From: Pseudomonadales bacterium
GTDB taxonomy: Bacteria > Pseudomonadota > Gammaproteobacteria > Pseudomonadales > Pseudohongiellaceae
Assembly: GCA_012103535.1 (NCBI GenBank)
Contig: WLWQ01000004.1
Coordinates: 186,001-250,000 of the forward strand
Direction of reading: 5' to 3'
Length of the DNA: 64,000 bases
The notes under the pieces were generated by a model, which worked only from the letters and a program-made list of their open reading frames with translations, was not told where the DNA came from and did not search any database. The position numbers and the translations under genes were made by a program. Of the stretch, positions 18,088 to 26,269 are shown one piece after another (positions within the stretch are counted from its first letter, which is position 1; the number at the start of each line of letters is the position of its first letter).

Positions 18088-19071
18088 GTGTTTGCCCTGA
18101 TTGCCGTGTTTGTTTCCCTCTATTTGCTCAATGGCATGACAGCCGATCATATTGATCCGCAATTCCAATTGGATCTGAGTCGATGGGATCTGATTATTAC
18201 CGTTGGAACCAGTGCGATCTCAGGTTTATTTATGATCTATTGCTTCCTGATTTTTCAGGAAGCTGAGAAATTTCCGGTAACCCTAAGTGCTGCTTTCGCA
18301 TTCCAGGTGTTCCTCGATGCCCTGATAACCCTACTGAATTTGTCGTCGGAACAGGCAGAGCCGAATGGCACTCTGAATCTACTAAGCACGAGCATGGACG
18401 TACTACAACTAGTATTTGTGGGATTCGCTATTTACTGGACCCTTAAAGGATGGCGTGCTGACCTGGTGGCAGATAGACGTATTCTTCGTTGGTTTATTAT
18501 AAGTGTTCAAGGCACCTTAATTTTTGCTGTGGTTTTTGTTGAAAACTTTCTTCTCGTGGGTGGATCAGGTAGCAATGCGACTGAACAAGCCGTTATTGTT
18601 TTCGCCATCGCAATACTCACTTTTGGGATGCTCCTGGCAGCACTTCGTTTTGATTTTGTTTCTCTCAGTTACGTTATTCGGAAGGTCGCAGAACTCGCAG
18701 AAGTGCCAGCAGAAGAGGGCTCTGTTACTTTCGACGTGCCCAGTTTCAATAAGGTTTTTAAAGACGGTCATTTATACCGTGAAGCCGGACTAACTATTTC
18801 CATGTTGGCCAAGAAGTTGAATATGCCCGAGTACCGCTTGCGCGCGTTTATTCACAAGCAACTCGGATTTAGAAATTTCAATGCGATGCTACACCAATAC
18901 CGCATCGAAGATGCCAGCAATGCCCTGTCAGATAGTGAAAACCTGAATGTTCCAGTGTTGACGATTGCTCTATCAGTAGGCTACCAATCAATTACACCCT
19001 TCAATAACGCTTTTAGACAGATTAAAGGCGTGACCCCTTCGGAATATCGGAAGAAGATGCAGCGGGCCTAG
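18088..19071 (+). CDS. Membrane-bound AraC family transcriptional regulator (5' end interrupted)
   Basis: The open part from GTG 18088 encodes 327 residues: about six hydrophobic helices (to about residue 200), then an AraC/XylS DNA-binding domain with two helix-turn-helix motifs (LTISMLAKKLNMPEYRLRAFI and VLTIALSVGYQSITPFNNAF) and the closing GVTPSEYRKK. It resembles regulators with a seven-helix N-terminal sensor. GTG 18088 has no ribosome binding site and lies inside a membrane segment, so the true gene most likely began at GTG 17980 and is interrupted by TAA at 18010. Possible targets are the divergent or following membrane genes, but no binding site is evident. Confidence 0.72.
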   Translation: MFALIAVFVSLYLLNGMTADHIDPQFQLDLSRWDLIITVGTSAISGLFMIYCFLIFQEAEKFPVTLSAAFAFQVFLDALITLLNLSSEQAEPNGTLNLLSTSMDVLQLVFVGFAIYWTLKGWRADLVADRRILRWFIISVQGTLIFAVVFVENFLLVGGSGSNATEQAVIVFAIAILTFGMLLAALRFDFVSLSYVIRKVAELAEVPAEEGSVTFDVPSFNKVFKDGHLYREAGLTISMLAKKLNMPEYRLRAFIHKQLGFRNFNAMLHQYRIEDASNALSDSENLNVPVLTIALSVGYQSITPFNNAFRQIKGVTPSEYRKKMQRA

Positions 19072-19406
19072 TTGTCAGATTCGTTACAAACAGCCACACA
19101 GCTTATGTAGATTTTAGCAATTTCCTTGGTTATTCTTGCGCTGGCTACTGTATCCAGAGGCAACCTGGATTGGGGCGCGACAATTAAAACAATCGAAAAG
19201 AACAGAAAAACTTAGTAAAAGAAGAAAAAGACCGAAAATCAGACCATAGCAATAGAAAAACTCACACTGCCTTCTCCCTGAAATACTTGATTAGCCTCAA
19301 TGTGTGGAGAGGTATTGTTTAGGTAAACTCCTATAGCTATCGAGTACTTCCGTGACCACCGTTGCGGGATAAGGATTAGAGCCAGAGAAGGGCGGAGGTT
19401 CTTTCA
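19072..19406. other. 335-bp intergenic region, possible decayed small gene
   Basis: Contains ATG-TAG at 19105-19110 followed in frame by 34 codons to a TAG at 19213, the first of which read like a signal peptide (ILAISLVILALATVSRG). It may be a decayed small exported peptide or chance. The end of the region holds GGCGGAGG, the ribosome binding site of the next gene, 8 nt before its GTG. Confidence 0.35.
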
Positions 19407-19976
19407 GTGAACGAACTTATTTACAACATTGCAATTTGGCTAGATAACACAACTTATAGCACCCTGCTGCATGAATCTTACTACATGTATAACTGGGTTG
19501 AATCCACCCATGTGCTGACCCTAATGGTCAGCCTTGGGATTTTGTTCTTAATCGATCTGCGCATGCTGGGATGGGCTTTTCCAGATGTGCCCGCGTCGAA
19601 AATTGCTGATCGCTTAAATATTCCGATGTTGGTTGGATTCACCGTGATGTTTATAACGGGAATTCTACTCTTTTACGCGGTTCCAGTGAGATCTGCACAA
19701 AGTGTCTGGTTTCGTATCAAGATGGTCTTGTTGGTTGCGTGTGCTGTAAATGCCTATCTCTTCCATAAACGAATGAATGAGTCTGTTTCCAGCTGGGACA
19801 GTGATGCCAAGGCACCAAAGCGCATTAGACAAGGAGCGATGTTGTCACTCGGATTCTGGTCAATTATTGTAATTTGCGGACGATTTATCGCTTATGACTG
19901 GTATGACTGCCAGTATGATCAATCAGCTTTTATCGACTTTGTTGCTGGTTGTGTAGATGGTCAGACAAGATTTTAA
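19407..19976 (+). CDS. DUF6644-like integral membrane protein (first copy)
   Basis: A 189-residue protein with about four hydrophobic helices: VLTLMVSLGILFLIDLRMLGW, MLVGFTVMFITGILLFY, WFRIKMVLLVACAVNAYLF and a C-terminal helix. The pattern of a histidine (HVLTL) in helix 1, LRMLGWAF, then HKRM matches DUF6644-like membrane proteins whose function is not known. It starts with GTG after GGCGGAGG. Similar layout to the next gene suggests the pair arose by duplication and may form a heteromeric complex. Confidence 0.65.
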   Translation: MNELIYNIAIWLDNTTYSTLLHESYYMYNWVESTHVLTLMVSLGILFLIDLRMLGWAFPDVPASKIADRLNIPMLVGFTVMFITGILLFYAVPVRSAQSVWFRIKMVLLVACAVNAYLFHKRMNESVSSWDSDAKAPKRIRQGAMLSLGFWSIIVICGRFIAYDWYDCQYDQSAFIDFVAGCVDGQTRF

Positions 19977-20014
19977 CGACTACACGTCTTCCTACTAATA
20001 ATTAGGAGTTAAGT

Positions 20015-20599
20015 ATGCCCACTGCCATATTGGGACCTTACACAAGGACAATTCTAACCTCTGCTATTATTGCTGCGGCTCTAATGTTTAGTTTCACCTA
20101 TGCTCGAGTAAATGTGCATATCGAACTGATGCCATTCTTTGAATGGATGGAAACAACCTGGTTTGGTTATATTGGAAAGACCTGGGGCGGGGCCTTTGCA
20201 ACAATTCAGGCTGGTCATCTAGTAGGTTTAGGTGTATTGGGTGGTTGCGTACTGGTTAGTGATGGAAGGCTGTTAGGACTGATTCTTACCGATGTTCCTC
20301 ATAGAACTATCGTTGACCGAGCCGACACAGTATTTTTTTGGGCGCTAGTCGTATTGTTGGCAACCGGAATTTTTATGGCCTGTGGTGTAGCTATGAAGAT
20401 TTATTACCTGCCAGTTTATTGGTACAAGATGTTGGCCCTGGGTGCAGGAATGCTATTTCACTATTTCGTACGCCGGCCATTGTTGGTGCACGACCTGGAA
20501 TCCATTAATCCAATGATCTTAAAATCGACCGCGATAGCATCAATCCTGGTTTGGTTTTTGGTTGCAGCGACTGGTCGCTGGATAGGATTTAGCGGATAA
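20015..20599 (+). CDS. DUF6644-like integral membrane protein (second copy)
   Basis: A 194-residue protein with five hydrophobic helices, sharing with the preceding gene the order of a histidine near the first long helix (AGHLVGLGVLGGCVLVSDGRLLGL), an FWALVVLLATGIFM helix and a YKMLALGAGMLFHYFVRR helix with a basic end. A ribosome binding site (TTAGGAG) lies upstream. With conserved histidines in helices, heme or quinone binding is conceivable but is inference only. Same strand and 38-bp gap: likely an operon with the first copy and the 54-residue peptide. Confidence 0.65.
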   Translation: MPTAILGPYTRTILTSAIIAAALMFSFTYARVNVHIELMPFFEWMETTWFGYIGKTWGGAFATIQAGHLVGLGVLGGCVLVSDGRLLGLILTDVPHRTIVDRADTVFFWALVVLLATGIFMACGVAMKIYYLPVYWYKMLALGAGMLFHYFVRRPLLVHDLESINPMILKSTAIASILVWFLVAATGRWIGFSG

Positions 20600-20613
20600 G
20601 GTAGGAGAAAATT

Positions 20614-20778
20614 ATGAGCGAAGAAAATCAAACAGCAACAGATGATCAAAATACTGAACTGAAAGATGCTCAAACTTCTGCGTTAGTTGCGGCATCTACT
20701 TTTATTATCTTTTCGGCAATATACTGGTTCTTCCAGATTCAATCAGTGCGAGAATTATTAGAACTCGCTTACGGTTAA
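20614..20778 (+). CDS. Small single-pass membrane protein, 54 residues
   Basis: ATG 5 nt after GGAGAAA, 14 bp behind the second DUF6644-like gene. The first 23 residues are polar and acidic (MSEENQTATDDQNTELKD), followed by one hydrophobic helix (SALVAASTFIIFSAIYWFF) and a short tail. A terminator follows directly. The position, ribosome binding site and topology suggest a small accessory subunit of the two membrane proteins before it. I know no family for it. Confidence 0.7.
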   Translation: MSEENQTATDDQNTELKDAQTSALVAASTFIIFSAIYWFFQIQSVRELLELAYG

Positions 20779-20791
20779 CAGCTATAAATAG

Positions 20792-20822
20792 AAAAAGGCT
20801 GGCATGCGCCAGCCTTTTTTTT
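20792..20822. terminator. Bidirectional Rho-independent terminator
   Basis: GGCTGGC (20797-20803) and GCCAGCC (20808-20814) with a 4-nt loop, flanked by five A and eight T. It can terminate both the membrane-protein operon on the plus strand and the NIPSNAP gene on the minus strand. Confidence 0.9.
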
Positions 20823-20834
20823 GCCTGAAAGTTT

Positions 20835-21260
20835 CTATTTCATTGGTGAGTAGTCTGTTGCGACCATGTATTTGCGCTCAATACCACCAAGTATTTGGCC
20901 GTTGCGATTCGATGCTTCCGCAACCTCTGCCCATTCGGGATCCCCAATAAACGCTTGCCAGGAAGAATCTGCCGCTTCCTGATTGTCGTGACCTAACAGA
21001 TAAACCAGTGTGTCTTCTCTCTCTTCATCACTAGTTGGGGACCAGTAGCCAATGACTTCCATGCCGTGCTTGCGAAATATTCGAGTCGTGTGATCGCGAA
21101 AGCGGGCATGTAAATTGTCCAGATTTCCGGGGGTCGCTGTGTAAGTGCGTAGTTCAAATACCTTCTGATCTTGGGCTGAAGTGCTAAAAAATATCCCGGC
21201 TCCCAGGCCGATAATCAATGAAACTAGCGATATTGCTGAGGTTTTTATGAGTTTATTCAC
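20835..21260 (-). CDS. Exported NIPSNAP family protein
   Basis: A 141-residue protein with an N-terminal hydrophobic segment ending STSAQDQ (signal peptide). The mature part is one NIPSNAP ferredoxin-like fold: VFELRTYTATPGNLDNLHARF at its start, then GMEVIGYWSPT and LVYLLGHDNQEAADSSWQAF, the hallmarks of the family. NIPSNAP proteins are dimeric alpha-beta barrels of unknown or varied function; many bacterial ones are exported. It uses the bidirectional terminator at its 3' end. Confidence 0.85.
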   Translation of the reverse strand: MNKLIKTSAISLVSLIIGLGAGIFFSTSAQDQKVFELRTYTATPGNLDNLHARFRDHTTRIFRKHGMEVIGYWSPTSDEEREDTLVYLLGHDNQEAADSSWQAFIGDPEWAEVAEASNRNGQILGGIERKYMVATDYSPMK

Positions 21261-21389
21261 GTTTTTCTCCCTTGTGTGGATTCATTCTTGATATTGAGGC
21301 CGAGTATAATCAAGGAAATGGCCTTAAGGCTAGAACGGGACCTTGTTTGATGGTATAGAAACAGAAGTAGTTCTTTGGGTGTTATTTCA

Positions 21390-22751
21390 ATGAAGAAGCA
21401 ATGGATCTTAGCGGGCATCTTGAGCTTTTGGCAAAGCGGGCTTGCTCTTGCCCAGAATTCTCTATCGCAGCTGGAAGAACAGCTCTTTCTCGCTGAGACT
21501 CTGGTGGAAGAACTGGAAGATAGCCATGACCAGATGAATCTCACCCTGGCCGAACCACTGGCGCAATTAGCTGAGCAGTATACATACCGTGGACGCTACG
21601 CAGAGGCGCACCGAGTGCTAGATCGCGCGACACAAATAGTTCGGGTTAATGAGGGGCTTTATACCCGTTCCCAGCTTCCATACGTTAGACAAAAAATTGA
21701 AAATTTTGCCGCTGCCAGAGATTGGGAAAGTGCCCGCCAGCAGTTGCAACACATTTTCTGGTTGTATCGAAAGAAAAGCAAAGTGGCGGATCAGCAACTA
21801 ATCGAAGACTTATTGCATCTGTCGAAGATGCATCTGCGTGGAGTAAACGAAGATCTTCTTAGTACCCAGAGCTATCACTTTCGTGTAGCTATGAGTGTTA
21901 ATTGGATGGCATTAGCGGTGGGAGAATTCCTGTACGGACGAGAAGATGAGCGACTAGTGCCCACAATCTACAACTTACTGCATCAACATCACCTACAAAA
22001 AGTAGCGGTTGATCGTGGGGGAACCTTGGGTTACCAGCTTCGGCAAGTATTTCCAGGTTCTGATTGGGTGCGTGAGCGCAACGAAATCAGAAATTACTTT
22101 TATTTTACAGGCCGACGATTACTCAATCAGATTGCCGGTATCTATGGGAAAGCCGGCGAGCGCAATGACGAAGCGATCGCTATGACCAGATTGTACACAG
22201 CAGATTGGCAAGTCTTATTTGGACGAGACGCAGATGCTCTGGAAAGTTATCAGCAAGCTTATAATGCATTGAAAATAATACAGCCGGAAAAAGTCGATGA
22301 CTTTTTTGCGCAACCCAAAGTATTACCAATTCCACAGTTTCATGCATCGATCGAATCCGCATTAACACCAGATGCTCAAAAAGAACCGGCTGTCGCCATC
22401 GAAACACCTAGCTCCAGAACTCTAAGTTTTACTGAATGGGGTTCCGCCTTTCCTTACGTACGCCAACCATTCCAGGATCCTGTTTATGCTGGGATTGATA
22501 CCAATCGAGCCTTAATTTCGTTCAATTTAGCTGGCGTGGCGGACGTGCCCATGTGGGTAAACACTCGCAATGCGCAAAAATTCAGTGTCGCAGTTGACCC
22601 CCAGCTACTGGATTCGGAAGCTGATTCAAGCGCTGAGCAGGACCTTATTACACAAAGAGTGGCCTGGCTGACATTTCGGCCGAAATTAGTAAATGGGCTG
22701 CCTCAAGATGCAGCTGCAACTTTGGAATATTGGGCACTGCAAGAGTTCTAG
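21390..22751 (+). CDS. Exported TPR-like hypothetical protein
   Basis: About 453 residues from ATG 21390, which gives a normal signal peptide (MKKQWILAGILSFWQSGLALAQ); the TTG at 21375 adds five residues with no benefit. The N-terminal part (LAEPLAQLAEQYTYRGRYAEAHRVLDRA, then another helical pair) looks like tetratricopeptide repeats; the last 200 residues are mixed and unlike any family I know, ending in beta-rich sequence (TWLTFRPKLV-like). Possibly periplasmic scaffold. It lies 104 bp before oadG but probably is a separate unit. Confidence 0.6.
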   Translation: MKKQWILAGILSFWQSGLALAQNSLSQLEEQLFLAETLVEELEDSHDQMNLTLAEPLAQLAEQYTYRGRYAEAHRVLDRATQIVRVNEGLYTRSQLPYVRQKIENFAAARDWESARQQLQHIFWLYRKKSKVADQQLIEDLLHLSKMHLRGVNEDLLSTQSYHFRVAMSVNWMALAVGEFLYGREDERLVPTIYNLLHQHHLQKVAVDRGGTLGYQLRQVFPGSDWVRERNEIRNYFYFTGRRLLNQIAGIYGKAGERNDEAIAMTRLYTADWQVLFGRDADALESYQQAYNALKIIQPEKVDDFFAQPKVLPIPQFHASIESALTPDAQKEPAVAIETPSSRTLSFTEWGSAFPYVRQPFQDPVYAGIDTNRALISFNLAGVADVPMWVNTRNAQKFSVAVDPQLLDSEADSSAEQDLITQRVAWLTFRPKLVNGLPQDAAATLEYWALQEF

Positions 22752-22855
22752 GTCTAAGCTATTCTTAAGAACCTTCGATAGATTTTGAGAAGTTCGCTTC
22801 TATTATTTGCATTTAGTATGATGCCCGCTCCCTTAACCTGAGACGACGAGTAAAC

Positions 22856-23086
22856 GTGGAAAATCTAGTAAGCCAGGGATTCGAGCTAGCTATATTTGGC
22901 ATGGGTACTGTGTTCGTATTTCTGACACTTCTGATTCTTGTTACCCACGGCATGTCGTTGCTGGTGCAAAAATATGAGCCGGAATTGCCAAAAACGGCCG
23001 CACAGACAGCGACACAAAAAGTCGATCGGCATCTACTCGCTGTCATTACCGCTGCAATCTCCGAGCATCGCAGTAAGCGTGATTAA
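22856..23086 (+). CDS. oadG: Oxaloacetate decarboxylase gamma subunit OadG
   Basis: A 76-residue protein with GTG start, one N-terminal membrane helix (ELAIFGMGTVFVFLTLLILVTHGMS) and a polar C-terminal tail, the classic OadG layout. It anchors and assembles the Na+-translocating oxaloacetate decarboxylase and binds the alpha subunit through its tail, in which E. coli-type relatives bind zinc by a C-terminal His pair; here the tail has H34-type and RHLL residues. First gene of oadG-oadA-oadB. Confidence 0.9.
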   Translation: MENLVSQGFELAIFGMGTVFVFLTLLILVTHGMSLLVQKYEPELPKTAAQTATQKVDRHLLAVITAAISEHRSKRD

Positions 23087-23138
23087 TGGTACAACCGGCA
23101 CTATCTACACTAAATAAATTAAAGTACGAGTCAATTCT

Positions 23139-24932
23139 ATGAGTGACAACAAATCTCCCTTGGGAATTACCGATGTGGTATTGCGAGATGCCCATCAGTC
23201 GCTTTTCGCTACCCGCATGCGCATCGATGACATGTTGCCAATTGCTGAAAAGCTCGATCAAGTTGGTTTCTGGTCATTAGAGTCCTGGGGTGGTGCAACT
23301 TTCGACGCCTGTATTCGATACCTGGGTGAAGATCCATGGGAACGAATCCGACGCTTCAAAGAAGCGATGCCAAATACACCGCAACAAATGCTGTTTCGAG
23401 GTCAAAACATCCTTGGCTATCGCCATTATGCTGATGACTTGGTGGACAAGTTTGTCGAGCGAGCTGCTATCAATGGAGTCGATGTTTTTCGTGTTTTCGA
23501 TGCTATGAATGATATGCGAAATCTGGAAACGGCGATTAAGTCAGTTCGAAAACACGGCAAGCATGCACAAGGCACAATGTCGTACACCATAAGCCCGGTC
23601 TACACCATCAATAGCTGGTTAGAAATGGCTCGGGCTATTGAAAGTATGGGAGCCGACTCACTTTGCATCAAAGATATGGCGGGTCTGCTAAAACCATATG
23701 TGGCCTATGACTTAATTACTAAACTCAAACAAACAGTAAGTATTCCAATACATATGCAGTGTCATGCAACAACTGGTCTATCGATACCAACCTACCTGAA
23801 GGCTATCGAAGCAGGAATAGATAATGTTGATACCGCGATTTCGTCAATGAGCATGACCTATGGGCATACCCCAACGGAAACAGTAGTTTCCTTTCTTGAG
23901 GGAACTGACCGCGATACAGGATTAGATATTAAGCAGTTGGAAGAAATTGCCAGTTACTTCCGTGAAGCCCGCAAGAAATACGTAAAGTTTGAAGGATCAT
24001 TGAAAGGGATTGATTCCCGCATATTGGTTGCACAGGTGCCAGGTGGCATGCTCACTAATCTTGAAAATCAACTAAGAGAACAGAACGCCACCGATAAACT
24101 CGATGAGGTATTAGAAGAGATTCCAAAAGTAAGAGAGGATTTGGGCTTTATTCCATTAGTTACTCCAACCTCACAAATAGTTGGCACCCAGGCGGTATTG
24201 AATATTCTCAGCGGTGATCGTTATCGCAATATCACTAAGGAAACCGAGGGTGTACTAAAAGGAGAATACGGTGCAACTCCGGCTCCTGTTGACAGTGAAT
24301 TACAGGCGAAAGTCCTGGATGGTGGAAAAGCCATAACATGTCGTCCGGCAGATCTGCTGGAACCAGAATTCGAGAAGCAGAAATCTGAATTACTAAGGCT
24401 GGCAGAAGATGAAGGAGTTACCTTGGAAAATGAGGTAGACGATACTTTGACTTTTGCTTTATTCCCGCAAGTAGGTTGGAAATTTCTAAAGAATCGTAAA
24501 AACCCCAACGCTTTTGAACCGGTTCCTTCGGAACACGACGTGGCAGCGCCAGGATCTGACGATTCCAAATCAGAGCCTGGAATCTACACAGTTGAGGTTG
24601 AAGACAAATCCTATGTAGTAAAAGTTACCGATGGTGGAGACATTTCCCATCTTGGTGAGGTAATAGGAGCTGGTACGACTATCCCTCCTAAACCTGTATC
24701 CGTAGTTTCACGGGAAGAAGCCATTGATATTCCAGCTCCGTTGGCTGGGAATGTATTTAATGTGCTAGTGGCTGTCGGCGATAGCGTGGCCGAAGGTGAT
24801 GTGATTCTGGTCTTGGAAGCAATGAAAATGGAAACCGAGATTCGCTCATTGGAATCCGGCGTTGTTTCAGAAATCCTGGTAAATACCGGAGATGCCGTGA
24901 AAGTTGGCGATGTCTTGCTGACGCTCAACTAA
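23139..24932 (+). CDS. oadA: Oxaloacetate decarboxylase alpha subunit OadA (biotin enzyme)
   Basis: A 597-residue protein. Residues 1-300 are the carboxyltransferase TIM barrel, with the PYC/OADA signature VVLRDAHQSLFATRMR and metal/substrate residues in HMQCHATTGLS; 300-470 is the PYC_OADA conserved domain; the C-terminal 80 residues are a biotin-carrier domain with VLEAMKMETE, biotinyl Lys at 563. It transfers the carboxyl of oxaloacetate to biotin, which OadB then decarboxylates while pumping Na+. It is encoded between the gamma and beta genes with short spacers, so a complete enzyme is encoded here. Confidence 0.95.
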   Translation: MSDNKSPLGITDVVLRDAHQSLFATRMRIDDMLPIAEKLDQVGFWSLESWGGATFDACIRYLGEDPWERIRRFKEAMPNTPQQMLFRGQNILGYRHYADDLVDKFVERAAINGVDVFRVFDAMNDMRNLETAIKSVRKHGKHAQGTMSYTISPVYTINSWLEMARAIESMGADSLCIKDMAGLLKPYVAYDLITKLKQTVSIPIHMQCHATTGLSIPTYLKAIEAGIDNVDTAISSMSMTYGHTPTETVVSFLEGTDRDTGLDIKQLEEIASYFREARKKYVKFEGSLKGIDSRILVAQVPGGMLTNLENQLREQNATDKLDEVLEEIPKVREDLGFIPLVTPTSQIVGTQAVLNILSGDRYRNITKETEGVLKGEYGATPAPVDSELQAKVLDGGKAITCRPADLLEPEFEKQKSELLRLAEDEGVTLENEVDDTLTFALFPQVGWKFLKNRKNPNAFEPVPSEHDVAAPGSDDSKSEPGIYTVEVEDKSYVVKVTDGGDISHLGEVIGAGTTIPPKPVSVVSREEAIDIPAPLAGNVFNVLVAVGDSVAEGDVILVLEAMKMETEIRSLESGVVSEILVNTGDAVKVGDVLLTLN

Positions 24933-24948
24933 GGATACGTAAACTACT

Positions 24949-26079
24949 ATGAGTCAGTTAGTTGCGCTGTGGCATTCCACCGGAATCTATCAGATTAGTA
25001 TTCCTCAAGCAGTCATGATCTTTATCGGATTGTTTCTGCTTTATCTCGCAGTGGCTAAACGCTTCGAGCCTCTCCTGTTAATTCCAATTGGCTTCGGTGG
25101 CATCCTATCGAACATTCCTGGTGTCGATATTGCTGTAGGTGATGGGATCTTAGCCCAATTCGCTGGCATGGGATTAGATACCGGAATTTTTCCATTGCTG
25201 GTATTTATGGGAATAGGGGCAATGACCGACTTCGGGCCATTGTTGGCAAATCCCCGCACTATGCTTTTAGGCGCGGCCGCCCAAATCGGTATTTTCTCGA
25301 CTTTGCTTGGCGCCTTGTTCATGACTCAAATCGGTGTCTTCGATTTCTCCCTCGCTCAGGCCGCAGCAATCGGAATTATTGGCGGCGCGGATGGTCCGAC
25401 GGCGATCTATGTATCAGGCGTACTTGCGCCTGAATTATTGGGGGCAATTGCGGTTGCTGCCTATTCTTATATGGCACTAGTGCCTTTGATTCAGCCGCCC
25501 ATAATGCGTGCTTTGACAACCGAAGAAGAGCGTCGTATTCGAATGCGACTTCCCCGCGAAGTACATCAAACAGAAAAAATTCTCTTTCCGTTGGTATTGT
25601 TAATTCTGGTAGCGCTAATCGTGCCAGGAGCGGCACCTTTACTCGGAATGTTCTGTTTCGGTAACTTGATGAAAGAATGTAGAGTGGTGGCAAGACTTTC
25701 CGATACGGCGCAAAACGCCCTGATTAACATAGCCACAATATTCCTCGGTTTGTCTGTGGGCTCCAAATTGATTGCTGACGAATTCTTAGTTGGTGAGACT
25801 CTCGGCATACTGGCCTTAGGTGTGGTTGCGTTTGCCATTGGAACTGCGACTGGTGTGCTAATGGCCAAGCTTTTGAATATGTTTTCAGAACGCAAGATCA
25901 ATCCATTGATCGGAGCGGCTGGTGTATCTGCAGTACCGATGGCTGCTCGAGTCGCGAACAAAGTTGGAATAGAATCGGATCCAGATAATTTCCTAATCAT
26001 GCATGCTATGGGCCCCAATGTAGCTGGAGTAATTGGATCCACCATCGCAGCTGGTGTGCTTATTCAGTTTGCCAGTTAA
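24949..26079 (+). CDS. oadB: Oxaloacetate decarboxylase beta subunit OadB (Na+ pump)
   Basis: A 376-residue polytopic membrane protein. GFGGILSNIPG, the conserved block IGIIGGADGPTAIYVSG containing the Asp that binds Na+, and GAAGVSAVPMAARV match the OadB/GcdB/MmdB family. It catalyses decarboxylation of carboxybiotin on OadA coupled to Na+ export. At 376 residues it is a short form of the family (some members are about 430). It starts 16 bp after oadA, supporting one operon. Confidence 0.93.
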   Translation: MSQLVALWHSTGIYQISIPQAVMIFIGLFLLYLAVAKRFEPLLLIPIGFGGILSNIPGVDIAVGDGILAQFAGMGLDTGIFPLLVFMGIGAMTDFGPLLANPRTMLLGAAAQIGIFSTLLGALFMTQIGVFDFSLAQAAAIGIIGGADGPTAIYVSGVLAPELLGAIAVAAYSYMALVPLIQPPIMRALTTEEERRIRMRLPREVHQTEKILFPLVLLILVALIVPGAAPLLGMFCFGNLMKECRVVARLSDTAQNALINIATIFLGLSVGSKLIADEFLVGETLGILALGVVAFAIGTATGVLMAKLLNMFSERKINPLIGAAGVSAVPMAARVANKVGIESDPDNFLIMHAMGPNVAGVIGSTIAAGVLIQFAS

Positions 26080-26269
26080 GCGTTTTCTTATAGATTTAGA
26101 ACCTACTTGCAGCAATCAACTAATTATCACAAGCATACCTAAAGCTGGGCTGATGGTGGCCGAAGCTATTAAGTAAGCGCATTATAAATTCATCTGACTA
26201 AAGAGGAGGATTAAGTACGAGCAAATCATATTAACAGCAAAATTCGAATCATAAGGGGTTTCAAGTATT

